A DNA stretch of 64,000 bases, taken from Phallusia mammillata. Taxonomy: Eukaryota; Chordata; Ascidiacea; Phlebobranchia; Ascidiidae. Within the stretch, counting starts at the first letter, position 1. Each line of letters starts with the position of its first letter. This document shows, piece after piece, positions 48,688 through 59,714 of this stretch. The notes under the pieces are model-generated. The model did no database searches. It was not told the origin of the DNA and saw only the letters and a list, made by a program, of their open reading frames with translations. The stretch lies in NCBI GenBank assembly GCA_003260075.1, contig QLIY01000462.1:58416-122415 (forward strand). Direction: 5' to 3'. The translations under genes were made by a program, and so were the position numbers.

Positions 48688-50351
48688 CTAGGAAAACTTT
48701 CGCTCACATATTGCCAACTGGATACGATCACAGGATGTATCATCCATTTCATACTGGTACCTGTGGTAAAGGTGACCACAGTTGGCATAAGTTCCACCGT
48801 TTGGTTCACCAGGTTTAAAATCGGTATTGACTGTTGTGATGGGAACACCATCAATGTATTTCCAAACTCCTTCCTCTTCGAGATCAGTCAATCCTATCCA
48901 GTAATCCGCTGCTGGGCGCGTTTTGAGCAAATTTGTGATAGTCCAGCTTAGGATATAAAAGCTAGTGGTAAACATTGAAATGTAACAGCCTCTCGCTTTT
49001 TGGGGGTGTGTGTCTTCATACCAAAACCATCAAAACCATCTTTATACAGCTAAAATTGCCTAAAAACATACTTGCGAACAGTTGCGTTTCTCATTCCCCT
49101 GGTCGCCAAATCTCCACCAATTGACTGACAATATTTCCTTGCATCTGCCCAATTTTTTGGTGTAGTCATAATTACGTGATTGATCGCTGTATTTCAAATC
49201 TCTAAGTTAAAAGCTGCTTAAAAACTGTGTCACCTTTATAATATGTACCTCGCTCACAATGCTTTCCTGTATGCCAAACGTTGCAAGAGCAACTGTATCG
49301 TGTAGCAGTGTCCCAGCAAGTTCCACCATGCTGGCAAAGGCCGACGTTAGCCGAACAAAAATTAGCCGCTAAAAATGTTAAGTTACCGTCCAGGAAGATC
49401 AAAAGTTGTTCATTGGGTTTTAATAAAAGCCTTCCGTTCAATCGTTACTTACCGCATTGTCTGCCAGTTCCTGTGTAGTTTGCGTTGCAAATACATAGAA
49501 AACTACCTAATGTGTTGATACAAGTTGCGTGCTGATGACAGTTGTGTGTTCCACTCGTACATTCGTTAATATCTAAGTCATGTAAAATATTATTGACATT
49601 ATTAGCAGTGACTGAACTGAGTAGGTTTTATAATTAAAGCCTTTTGTTTTACATACCGCATTGTCTGCCAGTTCCTGTGTAGTTATCGTTGCAAAAACAA
49701 AGGAAACTACCCAACGTGTTAATGCAAGTTGCGTGTTGATGACAGTTGTGTGTCCCACTCGTACATTCATTGATGTCTAAATGATATAGAATATCACAGA
49801 AGTTTTTAGCAGTGCCTGAAATTCTATTGTTCGAAATTCTTAAGATAAAACGTTTTGTAGCATTTACACTTGTGTTAGTAGTTAACGCACCTTTGTGTTC
49901 TTTTTGTATAATTTGACGCTCCAAGTCTTGAACGGAGATTTGAAGCTGGAGAATCTAAAACACAAGAAAATTGGGTAATGTTTAACAGGGCTGTGACAAT
50001 CCACTCTAACGAATTTCGTGTTTTTTGTAGGATCTTGGTTTCTTACGACAGTTATTTCTATGGAATATTAGTATTTAAGTTATTTTTTGCGGCAAACTTC
50101 TTTGCAACGCTTAAAAACTCCAAAAAACTAAGAATGTATCATAACCATATAAAAAATGGTTGTTTCGTCTCGTATTTGTGTCATGTCTCTGATAAACGTA
50201 CCATAACATAAAGTGAAGTAAATACACCAATAACGATAACTGCCACTCCTATAGCAAACAATAACTTTCTAATGTTGCTTTTTTCATTTCTTTCCGTGGT
50301 CGCAGACTGAGTATTGGTATAAATTGGTTCTACTTTATTACTCATAGCCAT
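48688..50351 (-). CDS. Type II membrane EGF3/C-type lectin
   Basis: Seven exons, start to stop: 50351-50202, 49954-49891, 49776-49657, 49572-49453, 49368-49249, 49186-49072, 48946-48688; 316 codons including the stop. Tail with EPIYTNT (Tyr11), transmembrane helix (LLFAIGVAVIVIGVFTSLYV), stalk (ILQLQISVQDLERQII), two Ca-EGF repeats, one EGF (FCSANVGLCQHGGTC), and CTLD with WIGL, GEPNG and MDD. The otherwise invariant Trp of ATWGMR is Arg (TGG to AGG, near 49117), which may weaken the lectin fold. First two exons are nearly identical to those of the 42000 gene. Promoter block at 50452-50480. Confidence 0.87.
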
Positions 50352-50451
50352 TGCGATTATATATCTCTTCGCTCAGTTCTATGTGCGGATGCTTGGTAAA
50401 CAGTTTTGCTAACAATAAACGCACGTACAGACTTGCAGGGTGAAATGCGGG

Positions 50452-50480
50452 GACATATATTGTGTGCAGCTTCCTGTACA
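50452..50480 (-). promoter_or_regulatory. Conserved lectin promoter block
   Basis: catatattgtgtgcagcttcctgta; minus strand ACAGGAAGC then AATATATG, about 100 nt before the ATG at 50351. Confidence 0.55.
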
Positions 50481-51914
50481 CAAAACATAAACGAGTCCTT
50501 TACATGCGCCATCACATGTGCGTTGCCCTTAAGGTGGAAAAGTAGACCTAAAACTGAACCTCGGCGTGGCATTATTGCGAACTTTAGCTCTGCTTTCCGT
50601 ATTAGTCATAAAGTCACTCCGTGTGCGCGTTTTATGGCATTTCCGTTTAGTCAACTTGTGTAAAAATTAAATTTGTTTACAATTTGCTTTTTTATTTCTG
50701 TATTTTTTAAATCAGTGTGAACCAATAATTCATCTCCTCCTAAAACAGCCAAACGCAAAGCTCTGCGTTTTTAACAATAGGTGGTGGTTTTCGAACATGA
50801 CCCAAGACACCCTAATTGGTTCACTTGCGACGCCCACAATGGACCTTCTAATAGTCAAAATGAATACCCTTGGCATTTTATTGTTTGAGAAGTCATTTCA
50901 GTCATCTTTTTTGTTCGTAAGCGTAATCTTGATCAACTTTGGTTGTGGCCACTGGGATGTGAGGGTTACTATAAGGGGTCACGAACTATGTTCAATTTCC
51001 TGGCACGTTTAGTTCCTCTAAAACACGATTAATTCCAGCTATATGTCAACCTGTTGGGAAATTCTTTCCACAAAAAGTCACTCAAGTATTGTTTGTATGT
51101 TTTTCTAGACTGAAATCGTTTGTTATGAAATGGTTGCTGTATAATTGGCTGTCATAGATTAAGTGTGTTTGTAGAGTCCTTCTGCAATGTCATTTTTTCT
51201 TTACCTGATCAATTGCAATTTTGCCCATTGTGCTTCACTAAACAAAATGTTCTAAATAATGCCCCAATAACACTAATTGCCCCACAAAAGTCACATTTGT
51301 AGTTTTGTATATTACAACCAACCAATGTTACATATATTTGGTTAAATTTACAGTAGCAGCCGCAACAGCCTACAACAACTACTCATTCGCCCTTTCGCTG
51401 GAGTCCAACGGAAATCAAAATGACTTCCAGAAATCACACAATGTAGGTACCACGCGCAAGATTATTTTGTTGGCAATTTGAGTTTGCTTACGATTTTTAT
51501 TAATTGCGAAAAATCATTTTGTAATGCAGTCATTTACCAAACTGGCCCTAAGCAGTTGAGCCTCATTCAAATACTTATGTATAGCAGTTAAAGCATATGT
51601 GATAAAATGGTAACGCAAAAACCATGACATGGCTGCGACAGGATTGGTTGTCTATTAATCCAATATGTACATATACACAGTTCAGTAACCACTCACAAGC
51701 TGGTATTGAATAACCAAAGACGCTGGTAATAACCTTTAGTGAATGCAACATATAAATACATTTAAGATCTTATATGTTTAGTGTGGTTCTTCGTACGTTG
51801 TTTAGTATGTTTAGTGCGTTTTTCTCGTGAAACGCTTCTTCGAAAAATCTTTTAATGCGCATATTACCGGAGTTATATTGTGGCCGGGTTGAGGCTTTTT
51901 CGGGTAAAAACCTA
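50481..51914. other. Spacer, no gene
   Basis: Homologous to 42150-43227 and 57560-58100. The open frame at 50797-51012 is not preserved in those copies and is not supported. Confidence 0.5.
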
Positions 51915-52143
51915 GTACAGCAATCTCTCACAGATTGTCGACATGGTCACAATTAAATTACAGCCACTTGATATTAGTAGCTTCAGAGCAGGTGACCAGT
52001 ACGGTGCGGTGATCGGCATTGTCTGTTTTCATGGGATCAGCATTAAAATATTTTCAATTTCTTCTCTGTTCATAGTTAAGATTATATTCAGTCAAACTTA
52101 TCAAGTATTCCGCTGCTGGTTGGAGTTGAATTAAATTGGCAAC
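51915..52143 (-). pseudogene. Decayed CTLD second-half exon
   Basis: Shares about 230 nt with the relic at 43228-43494 (gatattagtagctt, caagtattccgctgctggttgg) and, more distantly, with live CTLD exons. The GEPN region is deleted. Confidence 0.75.
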
Positions 52144-52259
52144 AATAAACACTTGCTTCAACTGTTTAGTGTAATAATTGCTCCATTTGCTTTGAGGAAA
52201 TTGCTGAAACGATAAAATGTTTTTTGTATTTTTTTCAATAATAGTGTTTGGAATATAAA

Positions 52260-52870
52260 ACATGTTTTCACATTGTTACGTGTAATTTACTACACACAGT
52301 CTGAACGTAAGCGTTGTTGTCAATTAATTGAGTTTCTGGCAAACTTGTTTTACGCTTCGTTTAATCAGCCGCAAGCACGAGAGTTGCTGCGGTGTCGCAC
52401 TGTTTTAACTAACTGTTAGTTTGTTTTGCAGTTAGCCAGAGAACTGCATGAACATCTTGTGTGTGTTAAAAGGTGTTGCTTGCTGATGTTATCTCAGATA
52501 TTTTATTTTTGGCTAAAACGTTAGCTAAAACAATACGTATCTTTAGTGATTGCAGCTGGTTTAGCGTGTTGTCGACCTGTAATCTTAAATATTATGTTTT
52601 TATGGAGGAATCTACTGTGACGTACTGATGTGCACTAATTGTAACTTATTTGATATCAGGTGCTTCAATCTTGATAGATGTAATGCTGTTCTGATATTTT
52701 TATTACCTGCAAGCTGCTCTGGTTATAGATATGGAAATAAATGACCAAAGACTTTTAGAACAAAGGTTAGAAAGCTAAATAAACTTGTACCATGTTAAAC
52801 TACAACTTCTTTTGTTCTTACTTGTTTACAAAGTGGATTAATTTGTTTACCACATATAACAGACAAGATT
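52260..52870 (+). repeat. RptA copy 6
   Basis: Blocks cacacagtctgaac, aatcagccgcaagcacgag, gctggtttagcgtgttgtc and atggaaataaatgaccaaag are present. The hydrophobic segment is frameshifted. Confidence 0.7.
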
Positions 52871-53964
52871 GAATAAATGAAAGGGTTTTATTGACTTTTG
52901 ATAATGTCAAACATGCGAATATGGTCAATAATATAGTGAAAAATATGATTGGACGTGAGAAAAAGTAGATGTACTATTTCCAACAAGTAAATATACATTG
53001 ACTGTTATATTATTGATTTTAAACAACAGGGTGGTTGTTATTATTTCATTTTTTATGTCCTTGAAAAATGAGAACCACAGTGGCAAGCAACCTTTGAATT
53101 TCGGACTGATGTGTACAATCTATGCATTAGAATTGCTTGCACTTTTTTATGGACCAGGTGGGCTGTAGGACATATATTGTGTGCAGCTTTCTGTTAACAA
53201 AACGTCAAAATATACGTTCAATGCCTGAACAAAGGTGAAACGAGAGCTTTCCTTTTCACTTCTTTTATTTAAATAGGCTATATCTTGGCTTAAATGTGTC
53301 CGGATCGTGTTTTAAATTCTTTTTTACACAACCTTATCTAACACCTTACTTACTAATCGAACCCAACCGTCCTAAACAAGTCACATTGAACATTGAAGTT
53401 TGCCAAACCAAAGGTCCTTATTGATTACTAAAACTCAGGTTGTGCAATGTAGCCACGTACCAAGTTCATTTAAAAAGCAAGAGGTTGATAGCAACTGCTC
53501 TGTTAGTGTTACATATGCCGATAATGTTTTGGTATTTTAATGGTTTTTGTCTACAATATGTCTGTGTGGTTGTAGGTTAAACGTCTTGTAATATAGCACA
53601 TGAACTACAATACTAATTCGTGTACCAAGGTTTTAAACTTACAAGAACATTTTATTTCAAAACAAACGTATTGGATAAACATGAATCAAGAAAAGCAAAA
53701 AACGACAAATTACAAAAACATCAAAATTTACCAGCAAGAGCAAAATGTAAACGGTTTCCAGGTCAAATGATTACACGCCAGTGCAGCAGACAAATATACT
53801 CACGTGTAGTTAATAAAAAGTTTTTGAGCTCAAAGTGGGACAGCAATGGGTACAATATGAACCAAATACGCCACAGAAAATGGATCGTTACATAATTACT
53901 TCAAGCTTAACGTAGATTTTTATCCTGCATATTAAGAAGTCATTTTTTGGTCGAGCTATAAGAC
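52871..53964. other. Orphan promoter and spacer
   Basis: 53169-53196 repeats the catatattgtgtgcagctttctgt promoter block, but no tail/transmembrane exon lies downstream on the minus strand (52200-53160); only RptA and the CTLD relic remain. 53200-53960 matches the spacers at 39300-40240 and 47280-48680. AATAAA (minus) at 53651-53656. Confidence 0.5.
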
Positions 53965-54218
53965 CTAGGACAACAATCGCTCACATATTGCCAACTGGAC
54001 ACGATCGCAGGGTGTATCATCCATTTTATACTGGTACCTATAGTGAAGGTGACCACAGTTGGCATAAGTTCCACCGTTTGGTTCACCAGGTTCAAAATCG
54101 GTATTGGCTGTTGTCATGGGAACACCATCAATGTATTTCCAAACTCCGTCCTGTTCGAGATCAGTCAATCCTATCCAGTAATCCGCTGCTGGGCGCGGCA
54201 TGAGCAAACTTAGGATAA

Positions 54219-54260
<42 letters not shown>

Positions 54261-55677
54261 TGTAAAAGCTAGTGGTAAACATTGAAATATAACAGCCACT
54301 CCCCGTGGTGGTGCGCGTCCTTTTGACAAAACTGTGTGATTCGAAAATTATATTTTTACAGCTAAAACTGCCTTACATACCTGCGAACAGTTGAGTTTCT
54401 CATTCCCCAGGTCGCCAAATCTCCGCCAATTGACTGACAATATGTTTTTGCGTCTATCCAATGTTTTGGTGTGGTCATAATCACGTGGTTAATCTCTGCA
54501 AAACAAAATTCAAAATAGTAAATTTGAAAGCCGTTGAAAAACTGTGTCACTATAAAGTATGTACCTCGCTCACAATGCTTTCCTGTATGCCAAACGTTGC
54601 AAGAGCAATTGTAACCTGTAGCGGTGTCCAGGCAATTTCCATTATGCTTGCAAATTCCGACGTTAGCCAAACAAAAACTAAACCCTTAAACATTTAGAAG
54701 TTGCTGTTTAGAAAATATCGCCTGGGACAGTCATATTGATGGCATTATAATTAAAGCATTTCGTTCAATCGTTACTTACAGCACTGTTTTCCATTTCCTG
54801 TGTAGTTTTCGTTGCAAAAACATAGGAAACTACCCAAAGTGTTGATACAAGTTGCGTGTTGATGACATTTGTGTGTTCCACTAGCACATTCATTGAGATC
54901 TGAATCATGTAAATTATTATAGACGTTTTTAGGAGTAACTGAACTTATTTTTTTGCAATTAAAGCCTTTTCGTTTACTTACTGCACTGTTTGCCATTCCC
55001 TGTGTAGTTTTCGTTGCAAAAACATAGGAAACTACCCAATGTGTTGATACATGTTGCGTGTTGATGACAGTTGTGTGTTCCACTTGTACATTCATTGATA
55101 TCTGAATCATGTAAAATAATACCACGTAAAACGTTGTTGGCATTTTCAGTTAAAAAGCATTTAAGCAGTGCATGAAATTATATTGTTTGAAATTCTTAAG
55201 GTACAACTTTTTTAGTATTTTCACCTGCGTTAATAGTTGACGCCCCTTTGTATTCTGTTTGTATAATTTGCCCTTTCAAGTCTTGCACAGAGATTCGTAG
55301 CTGAAAAATCTGAAATTAGAGAAGATTGTTTTTTATACGCAGAGTTGTCACAACATTCTTACCAATGATTTTATTGCAGAAAGTTAAATTGTTTAGAAAC
55401 ACACATTAAATGACTAACTACTGGACGAAACCACGACTATATGTTGGTAAAATTAAAAAAAGACAATTTTCCCTAAATGATCTTTGTGAAGCATTTGTGT
55501 ATTTTCAACGTGTTTATTCAAAACGTACCATGACATAAACTGATGTAAATGCGCCAATAAGGATAACTGTTACTACGCTTGCGAGCAACAACTTTGGCAC
55601 ATTTTTCTTTTTTTTCTTTCCATTTGTCGTAACTCAGTGTTGGTATAAATTGGTTCTTCCTGTATACTCATATCCAT
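53965..55677 (-). CDS. Type II membrane EGF3/C-type lectin (near-intact)
   Basis: Seven exons, start to stop: 55677-55529, 55309-55225, 55101-54982, 54899-54780, 54684-54565, 54495-54381, 54208-53965. Closest relative: the 50351 gene. Tail keeps EPIYTNT (Tyr11), but exon 1 is 149 nt instead of 150: one base is lost just after, and translation stops before the helix (LLLASVVTVILIGAFTSVYV survives in another frame). An adjacent run of eight A could hide a consensus error. The usual stalk donor gt is gg; a gtgaaa donor 21 nt further on keeps the frame and adds seven residues. The CTLD second exon has lost 15 nt at its start and has 41 G (minus strand) just upstream of its acceptor, yet remains in frame. 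With the one-base shift ignored the product is 317 residues, with WIGL, GEPNG and MDD. Either a young pseudogene or a functional gene with a sequence error. Confidence 0.65.
54220..54260 (+). repeat. Poly-C tract, 41 C
   Basis: On the minus strand a G run 11 nt before the CTLD acceptor of the 53965 gene, separating the intron polypyrimidine stretch from its AG. Confidence 0.9.
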
Positions 55678-55806
55678 TGCGATGTTGTATATCTGTATAC
55701 TCTACGACAGACTCTTAATTGTAACAATGTTTAATATGAAAGGCGCAAGAGGTTTCTAAACAGTCACGCCAACATTAAACGTAAGCAGAAACGGGTGGGC
55801 TGTGGA

Positions 55807-55834
55807 ACTTATATTGTGTGCAACTTCCTGTAAA
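55807..55834 (-). promoter_or_regulatory. Conserved lectin promoter block
   Basis: cttatattgtgtgcaacttcctgta; Ets-like CAGGAAG then AATATAAG on the minus strand, about 130 nt before the ATG at 55677. Further copies of the block occur at about 56334 and 56656 in a local triplication. Confidence 0.5.
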
Positions 55835-55936
55835 ACGTCAAATAAGACGTTTAATGCCTGAAGGTGAAACGGAGGGCATTCGTTTTCACTTCTCAAAAAT
55901 ATACCTTGGCTTCATATTTTCGCATACATTTTGCAT

Positions 55937-56325
55937 CAGAGTTGCAAGTCGGGCCGGGCTTTTCGGGCCGGGTTCGGGCTTAGGTATTTGAGAGAAAGCG
56001 GGCTTAAAACGGGCCTGACTTTACGTTTCGTGTCCGCCATTGTTTTTTACATAAAATCACTCAGCTAAGTAACAATTATTTGGCTTTGACCTAATTCCCA
56101 CCCTCCTCTGAAACGTATTGTTTACCCCATTGTCTACTATTGTTCATTGTGTTTGTTGTCTTTCTCTTTGTTCTTTCTCATCCTTTGTTGCAAGGCTTTC
56201 GTGGATAGGCCAGTCAATCAAAATTTCGGGCCTAAACGGGCTTTGCAAAAACGTTTCGGGTTCGGGCCGGGCTTCGGGCTTATACTTTCGGGTTCGGGCC
56301 GGGTTCGGGCCTGCTTTCAACTCTG
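55937..56325. mobile_element. hAT-like element, GC-rich core, 389 bp
   Basis: Ends CAGAGTTGCAAGTCGGG and GCTTTCAACTCTG; flanks ttttgcat (55929-55936) and ttttacat (56326-56333). Same family as 47691-48062. Confidence 0.85.
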
Positions 56326-56389
56326 TTTTACATACATATATTGTGTGCAGCTTTCTCAACAAACCGTCAAGACGTTCAATGCCTGAGGA

Positions 56390-56562
56390 CAGTGTTTTTT
56401 TAAGGTGTTTCGGGGGACCGAAACGGTCCCCCAAATGTCTCTAGCGGTTTCCCAAAATTTGCTATTTTTCAAATATGGCTATTTTTTGGTATTTAAATGA
56501 AACACTTGCGGCCTCTTAAAACTACTTAGCGGTCACCCAAACCAAACCTTAAAAAAAACCTG
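56390..56562. mobile_element. hAT-like MITE, 173 bp
   Basis: Ends CAGTGTTTTTTTAAGG and CCTTAAAAAAAACCTG; flanks cctgagga (56382-56389) and cctgaggg (56563-56570). It splits the middle unit of the promoter triplication. Confidence 0.75.
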
Positions 56563-58119
56563 CCTGAGGGTGAACCGAAGGGCATTCGTTTTTATTTTCG
56601 TAATATAAATATACTTTGGCTTGATATTTTCGCATATATTTCGCACACATAAGTCATATTGTGTGCAGCTTCCTGTAAAACGTCAAATGAGACGTTTAAT
56701 GCCTAAAGGTGAAATGAAAGGCAATCGTTTTCTCCTCCTTAACAGAAATATACCTTGGCTGGATATTTTCGCAAACCTCACGTCTGCTTTTCCTACTTTC
56801 CATTAAGCAATGATTTCACCTTGACTTATCCTTTTTTAAATGTGCCTATAATATTCAAATATGTGATTTTTTTACTTTTCAACCTTATCTAATACCATGC
56901 TTACTAATTAACACCAACCCTAAACAAGCCACATTTGTAGTTTTGTATTTGTCCGCCAACCGATGTCATATACTAACTTAAATACACATTCACAACAACA
57001 AGACGTTTCTCTTGTTTTAGCACCCACAAAAAATGACTTTACTTCCGCAAGTCACACCGTGTATAGGTATTACCTGTCAGATTGTTTTGTGGAACGCTTA
57101 AATTTGTCAAAAGTTTCGATTGATTTCTACAATATAACTTAGGTTAAATAATGTAGCCATGTAAACAATTCAATTAATATAAGTAAACCTCAAATTTGTT
57201 TGGCTAGAAAACGAATTGCTCAGGCATTGTAAGCTTTTCTTTTAATGATAATGTATTGTTGTGGTTCTTGTTGCCAATGGCCTTTTGTTTTGCGCTGGCC
57301 ATTTTTGAGTAATACAATTCGTTTACCTAGGTCTGAAATTTACAGGATCATTTTGTTTGAAAACAACTCCAAACTGCCAATATGTGTTTAAAGTCTGCTA
57401 CTTTTTGCGGGTTGAATAATTCGTGCTTGTACAACTTTGGTACGGTATTATTGCGAAGTTTGATTTGGTTTCCATTCAATGCATAAGGTAGCCAGTGTTT
57501 TTTAGTGTTACAAAAAAGGAAAGTACTTTTTGAACTTAAATTTTAATGGCTTTGTTATTTGATGGGTTTCTTTTGTAAAACAAAATCTACTGATTGAATC
57601 ACGTTTCAACACCTACAACAGCCAAAACTCATGCTCTGTGTTTTTATCACCAGGTAGTGGTTGTCGACCACGACCCATGAACCTTTAATTGGACCACAAG
57701 AAGCCATAAGTGTTGGTTCACTTGCGTCGCCCAAAAGGGAACTTCAGCTACTTCAATTAGTCAGAATGCATGATTGCCATTTTTCTGGTGTTAGGTAAGC
57801 TTTTGTCCTTTTTTACATACCCTTATTTTCTTCCTAATGTACAGAATTAAGAGTGTTGCAAATATACTTTTAAATTTTCATCTTGCTGTGTCGTATACAA
57901 AGCTGTACACAAGCCTGCTCAATTCTGTATATAAAGCATGCAGTAATTGTTTACATAAACAAAAAAAATCTTTCGCTGGGGGTCACGGTTGCAGACTGTT
58001 ACTCTATGGGACATGAACTTTCAACCACCAAATGTTAAATTTGCAATTTGTTGCATTTGTAAGACATTTGCATATTGTGGAGGTTCTCCTGTGGCCGTGC
58101 TTAGACTTTGTGGGTTGAA

Positions 58120-58372
58120 AACCTAGTACAGCAATGCTCACATATTGCCAATCGGACATCGGCGCAAGGTACATCATCACCTTGATATTAGTAGCTCAAA
58201 TTTGCAGTTGACCACAGTTAGCATTAAGTACCACCGTTTGGCTCACCAGAGTTAAATACGTTGGCATTGGATGTTGTCCATCAATGTTATTCCAAATCCC
58301 TTCTGTTCATTATCATTTAAACTAATTACGTAATCCACTGCTGGGTTTGGTTAAAGCAAATTGGCAGTAACC
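58120..58372 (-). pseudogene. Decayed CTLD second-half exon
   Basis: Shares ccaccgtttggctcacc, catcaatg.tattccaaat and gtaatccactgctggg with live exons, with several small indels and no open frame. As at 43228 and 51915, RptA follows directly. Confidence 0.8.
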
Positions 58373-58439
58373 TTTAAGGTACATTTACGGTGCTTAGCAA
58401 ATGATCTTCTGTAAAACCGTTACGTTTACCATTTTAATA

Positions 58440-58990
58440 ACTAATTTACTGCGCACAGTCTGTACTGCGGCGTTTTTGCCAAATGGTTGGTTTTAGGCAA
58501 ACTTGTTTTACGTTTCGTTTAATTTAGCCGCAAGCACGAGATTTCCTGCAGGTGCCCACGCTGTTCTAGCCAACTGTTAGTTTGTTTTGCAGTGAGCCAG
58601 AGAATTGCAGTAACCTCTTGTGTGTGTTAAAAACTATTGCTTGCTAAACTAATCTCATATATTTGGTGTTTTATGGCTAAGCTAAAATAACCACTTGTCT
58701 GTACTGATTGTAGCTGGTTGGGATGTTTTAGTCTTGTTATCTTAGATATTATGTTTTTTTCTGGTGTTCTGGTGCTTAAGTCTTGGTGGATGTAATGTTG
58801 GTCGTTATGTTTTCATCACCTGCAAGCTGCACTTCTTCTATGGAAATAAATGACCAAAGTCCTTGAGAACAAAGGTAGGAAAGCTAAAAAAACTTTAGAT
58901 GTACCATGTTGAACTACAACTTATTTTGTTATACGTTTATACAAACAAGTGGATTAGTTTGTTTACCATTTCTAACAGATAAGATTGAAA
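58440..58990 (+). repeat. RptA copy 7
   Basis: Blocks gcgcacagtctg, agccgcaagcacgag, gtagctggttgg and tatggaaataaatgaccaaag in order. Confidence 0.7.
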
Positions 58991-59425
58991 AAATGAAAGG
59001 ATTGTATTGACTTTTTATAATGCCAGGCATGCAAATATGGAAACAGTTTTTTTTACACAATCTGGTGTTAGCAAACAATTTTTCTTGTTTCTAGCACTTA
59101 CACATTTTTCTGTTTATGTAATTTAATACATGTTATAAAAACGGCATTTCAAAAACAAATCAGTTACAAAATTTGGCTCTACATGTTTTACTTGGCATCA
59201 GCTTACAAACGAAAATGTGCTGTCAACAAAACCATATTCATAAAAAAAGAAATGTTGGGTAATTATATAGTGAACCAAAATAATGAGATCTGACCTGTAA
59301 ATAAGCATGCATTGACTGTTATATTATAGATTTTAGACAACAGGGTGGTGATTATTTTTTGAAAAAAATATGCGCTTAGCAAATGAGAACCACAGTGGCG
59401 AGCTATTCTTAGAATTTTGACCGGT

Positions 59426-59426
<1 letters not shown>

Positions 59427-59513
<87 letters not shown>
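59427..59513 (+). repeat. Poly-C tract, 87 C
   Basis: Longest homopolymer in the window; replaces sequence after a block homologous to 53080-53110. Confidence 0.95.
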
Positions 59514-59607
59514 TTTTATGGCTTGTTTACATTTATATATTGTGTAGGTAAATAAACTGTAAATAAGTTGTTAGCGTGATGGCAGGCATGTTTTTCGTGC
59601 ACCTTCT

Positions 59608-59613
59608 TTTATT
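59608..59613 (-). terminator. Polyadenylation signal (minus strand)
   Basis: AATAAA on the minus strand about 100 nt after the stop of the 61782 gene. Confidence 0.55.
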
Positions 59614-59714
59614 CAAGTATTAACTGCGCGGTGACAAATTCATCACGTACTAGAATTCGATGACCCCTGGCATGCTCAAGGCTTATATTTGGGAATTATT
59701 GCCAGTGATTGCAG

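Larger units (their letters stand above)
55835..58119. other. Triplicated upstream region and spacer
   Basis: A roughly 150-nt unit (attgtgtgcagcttcctg...cgttcaatgcctgaaggtgaaa...ttggctt.atattttcgca) occurs at about 55808-55936, 56334-56640 and 56656-56790, the first two separated or split by hAT-like elements. 57560-58100 matches the spacers at 42360-43200 and 50700-51900. No gene recognised; frames at 56118-56444 lie in the hAT-like element. Confidence 0.55.
58991..59714. other. Spacer with a long poly-C tract
   Basis: Homologous to part of 44000-44170 and 52880-53100 (acatgttttacttggca, gagaaccacagtggc). No gene recognised. Confidence 0.5.

Noticed and set aside
56118-56444. Overlapping frames of 79-108 codons
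   Set aside because: They lie in the GC-rich hAT-like element and its flank and share no domain with known proteins that I can see.
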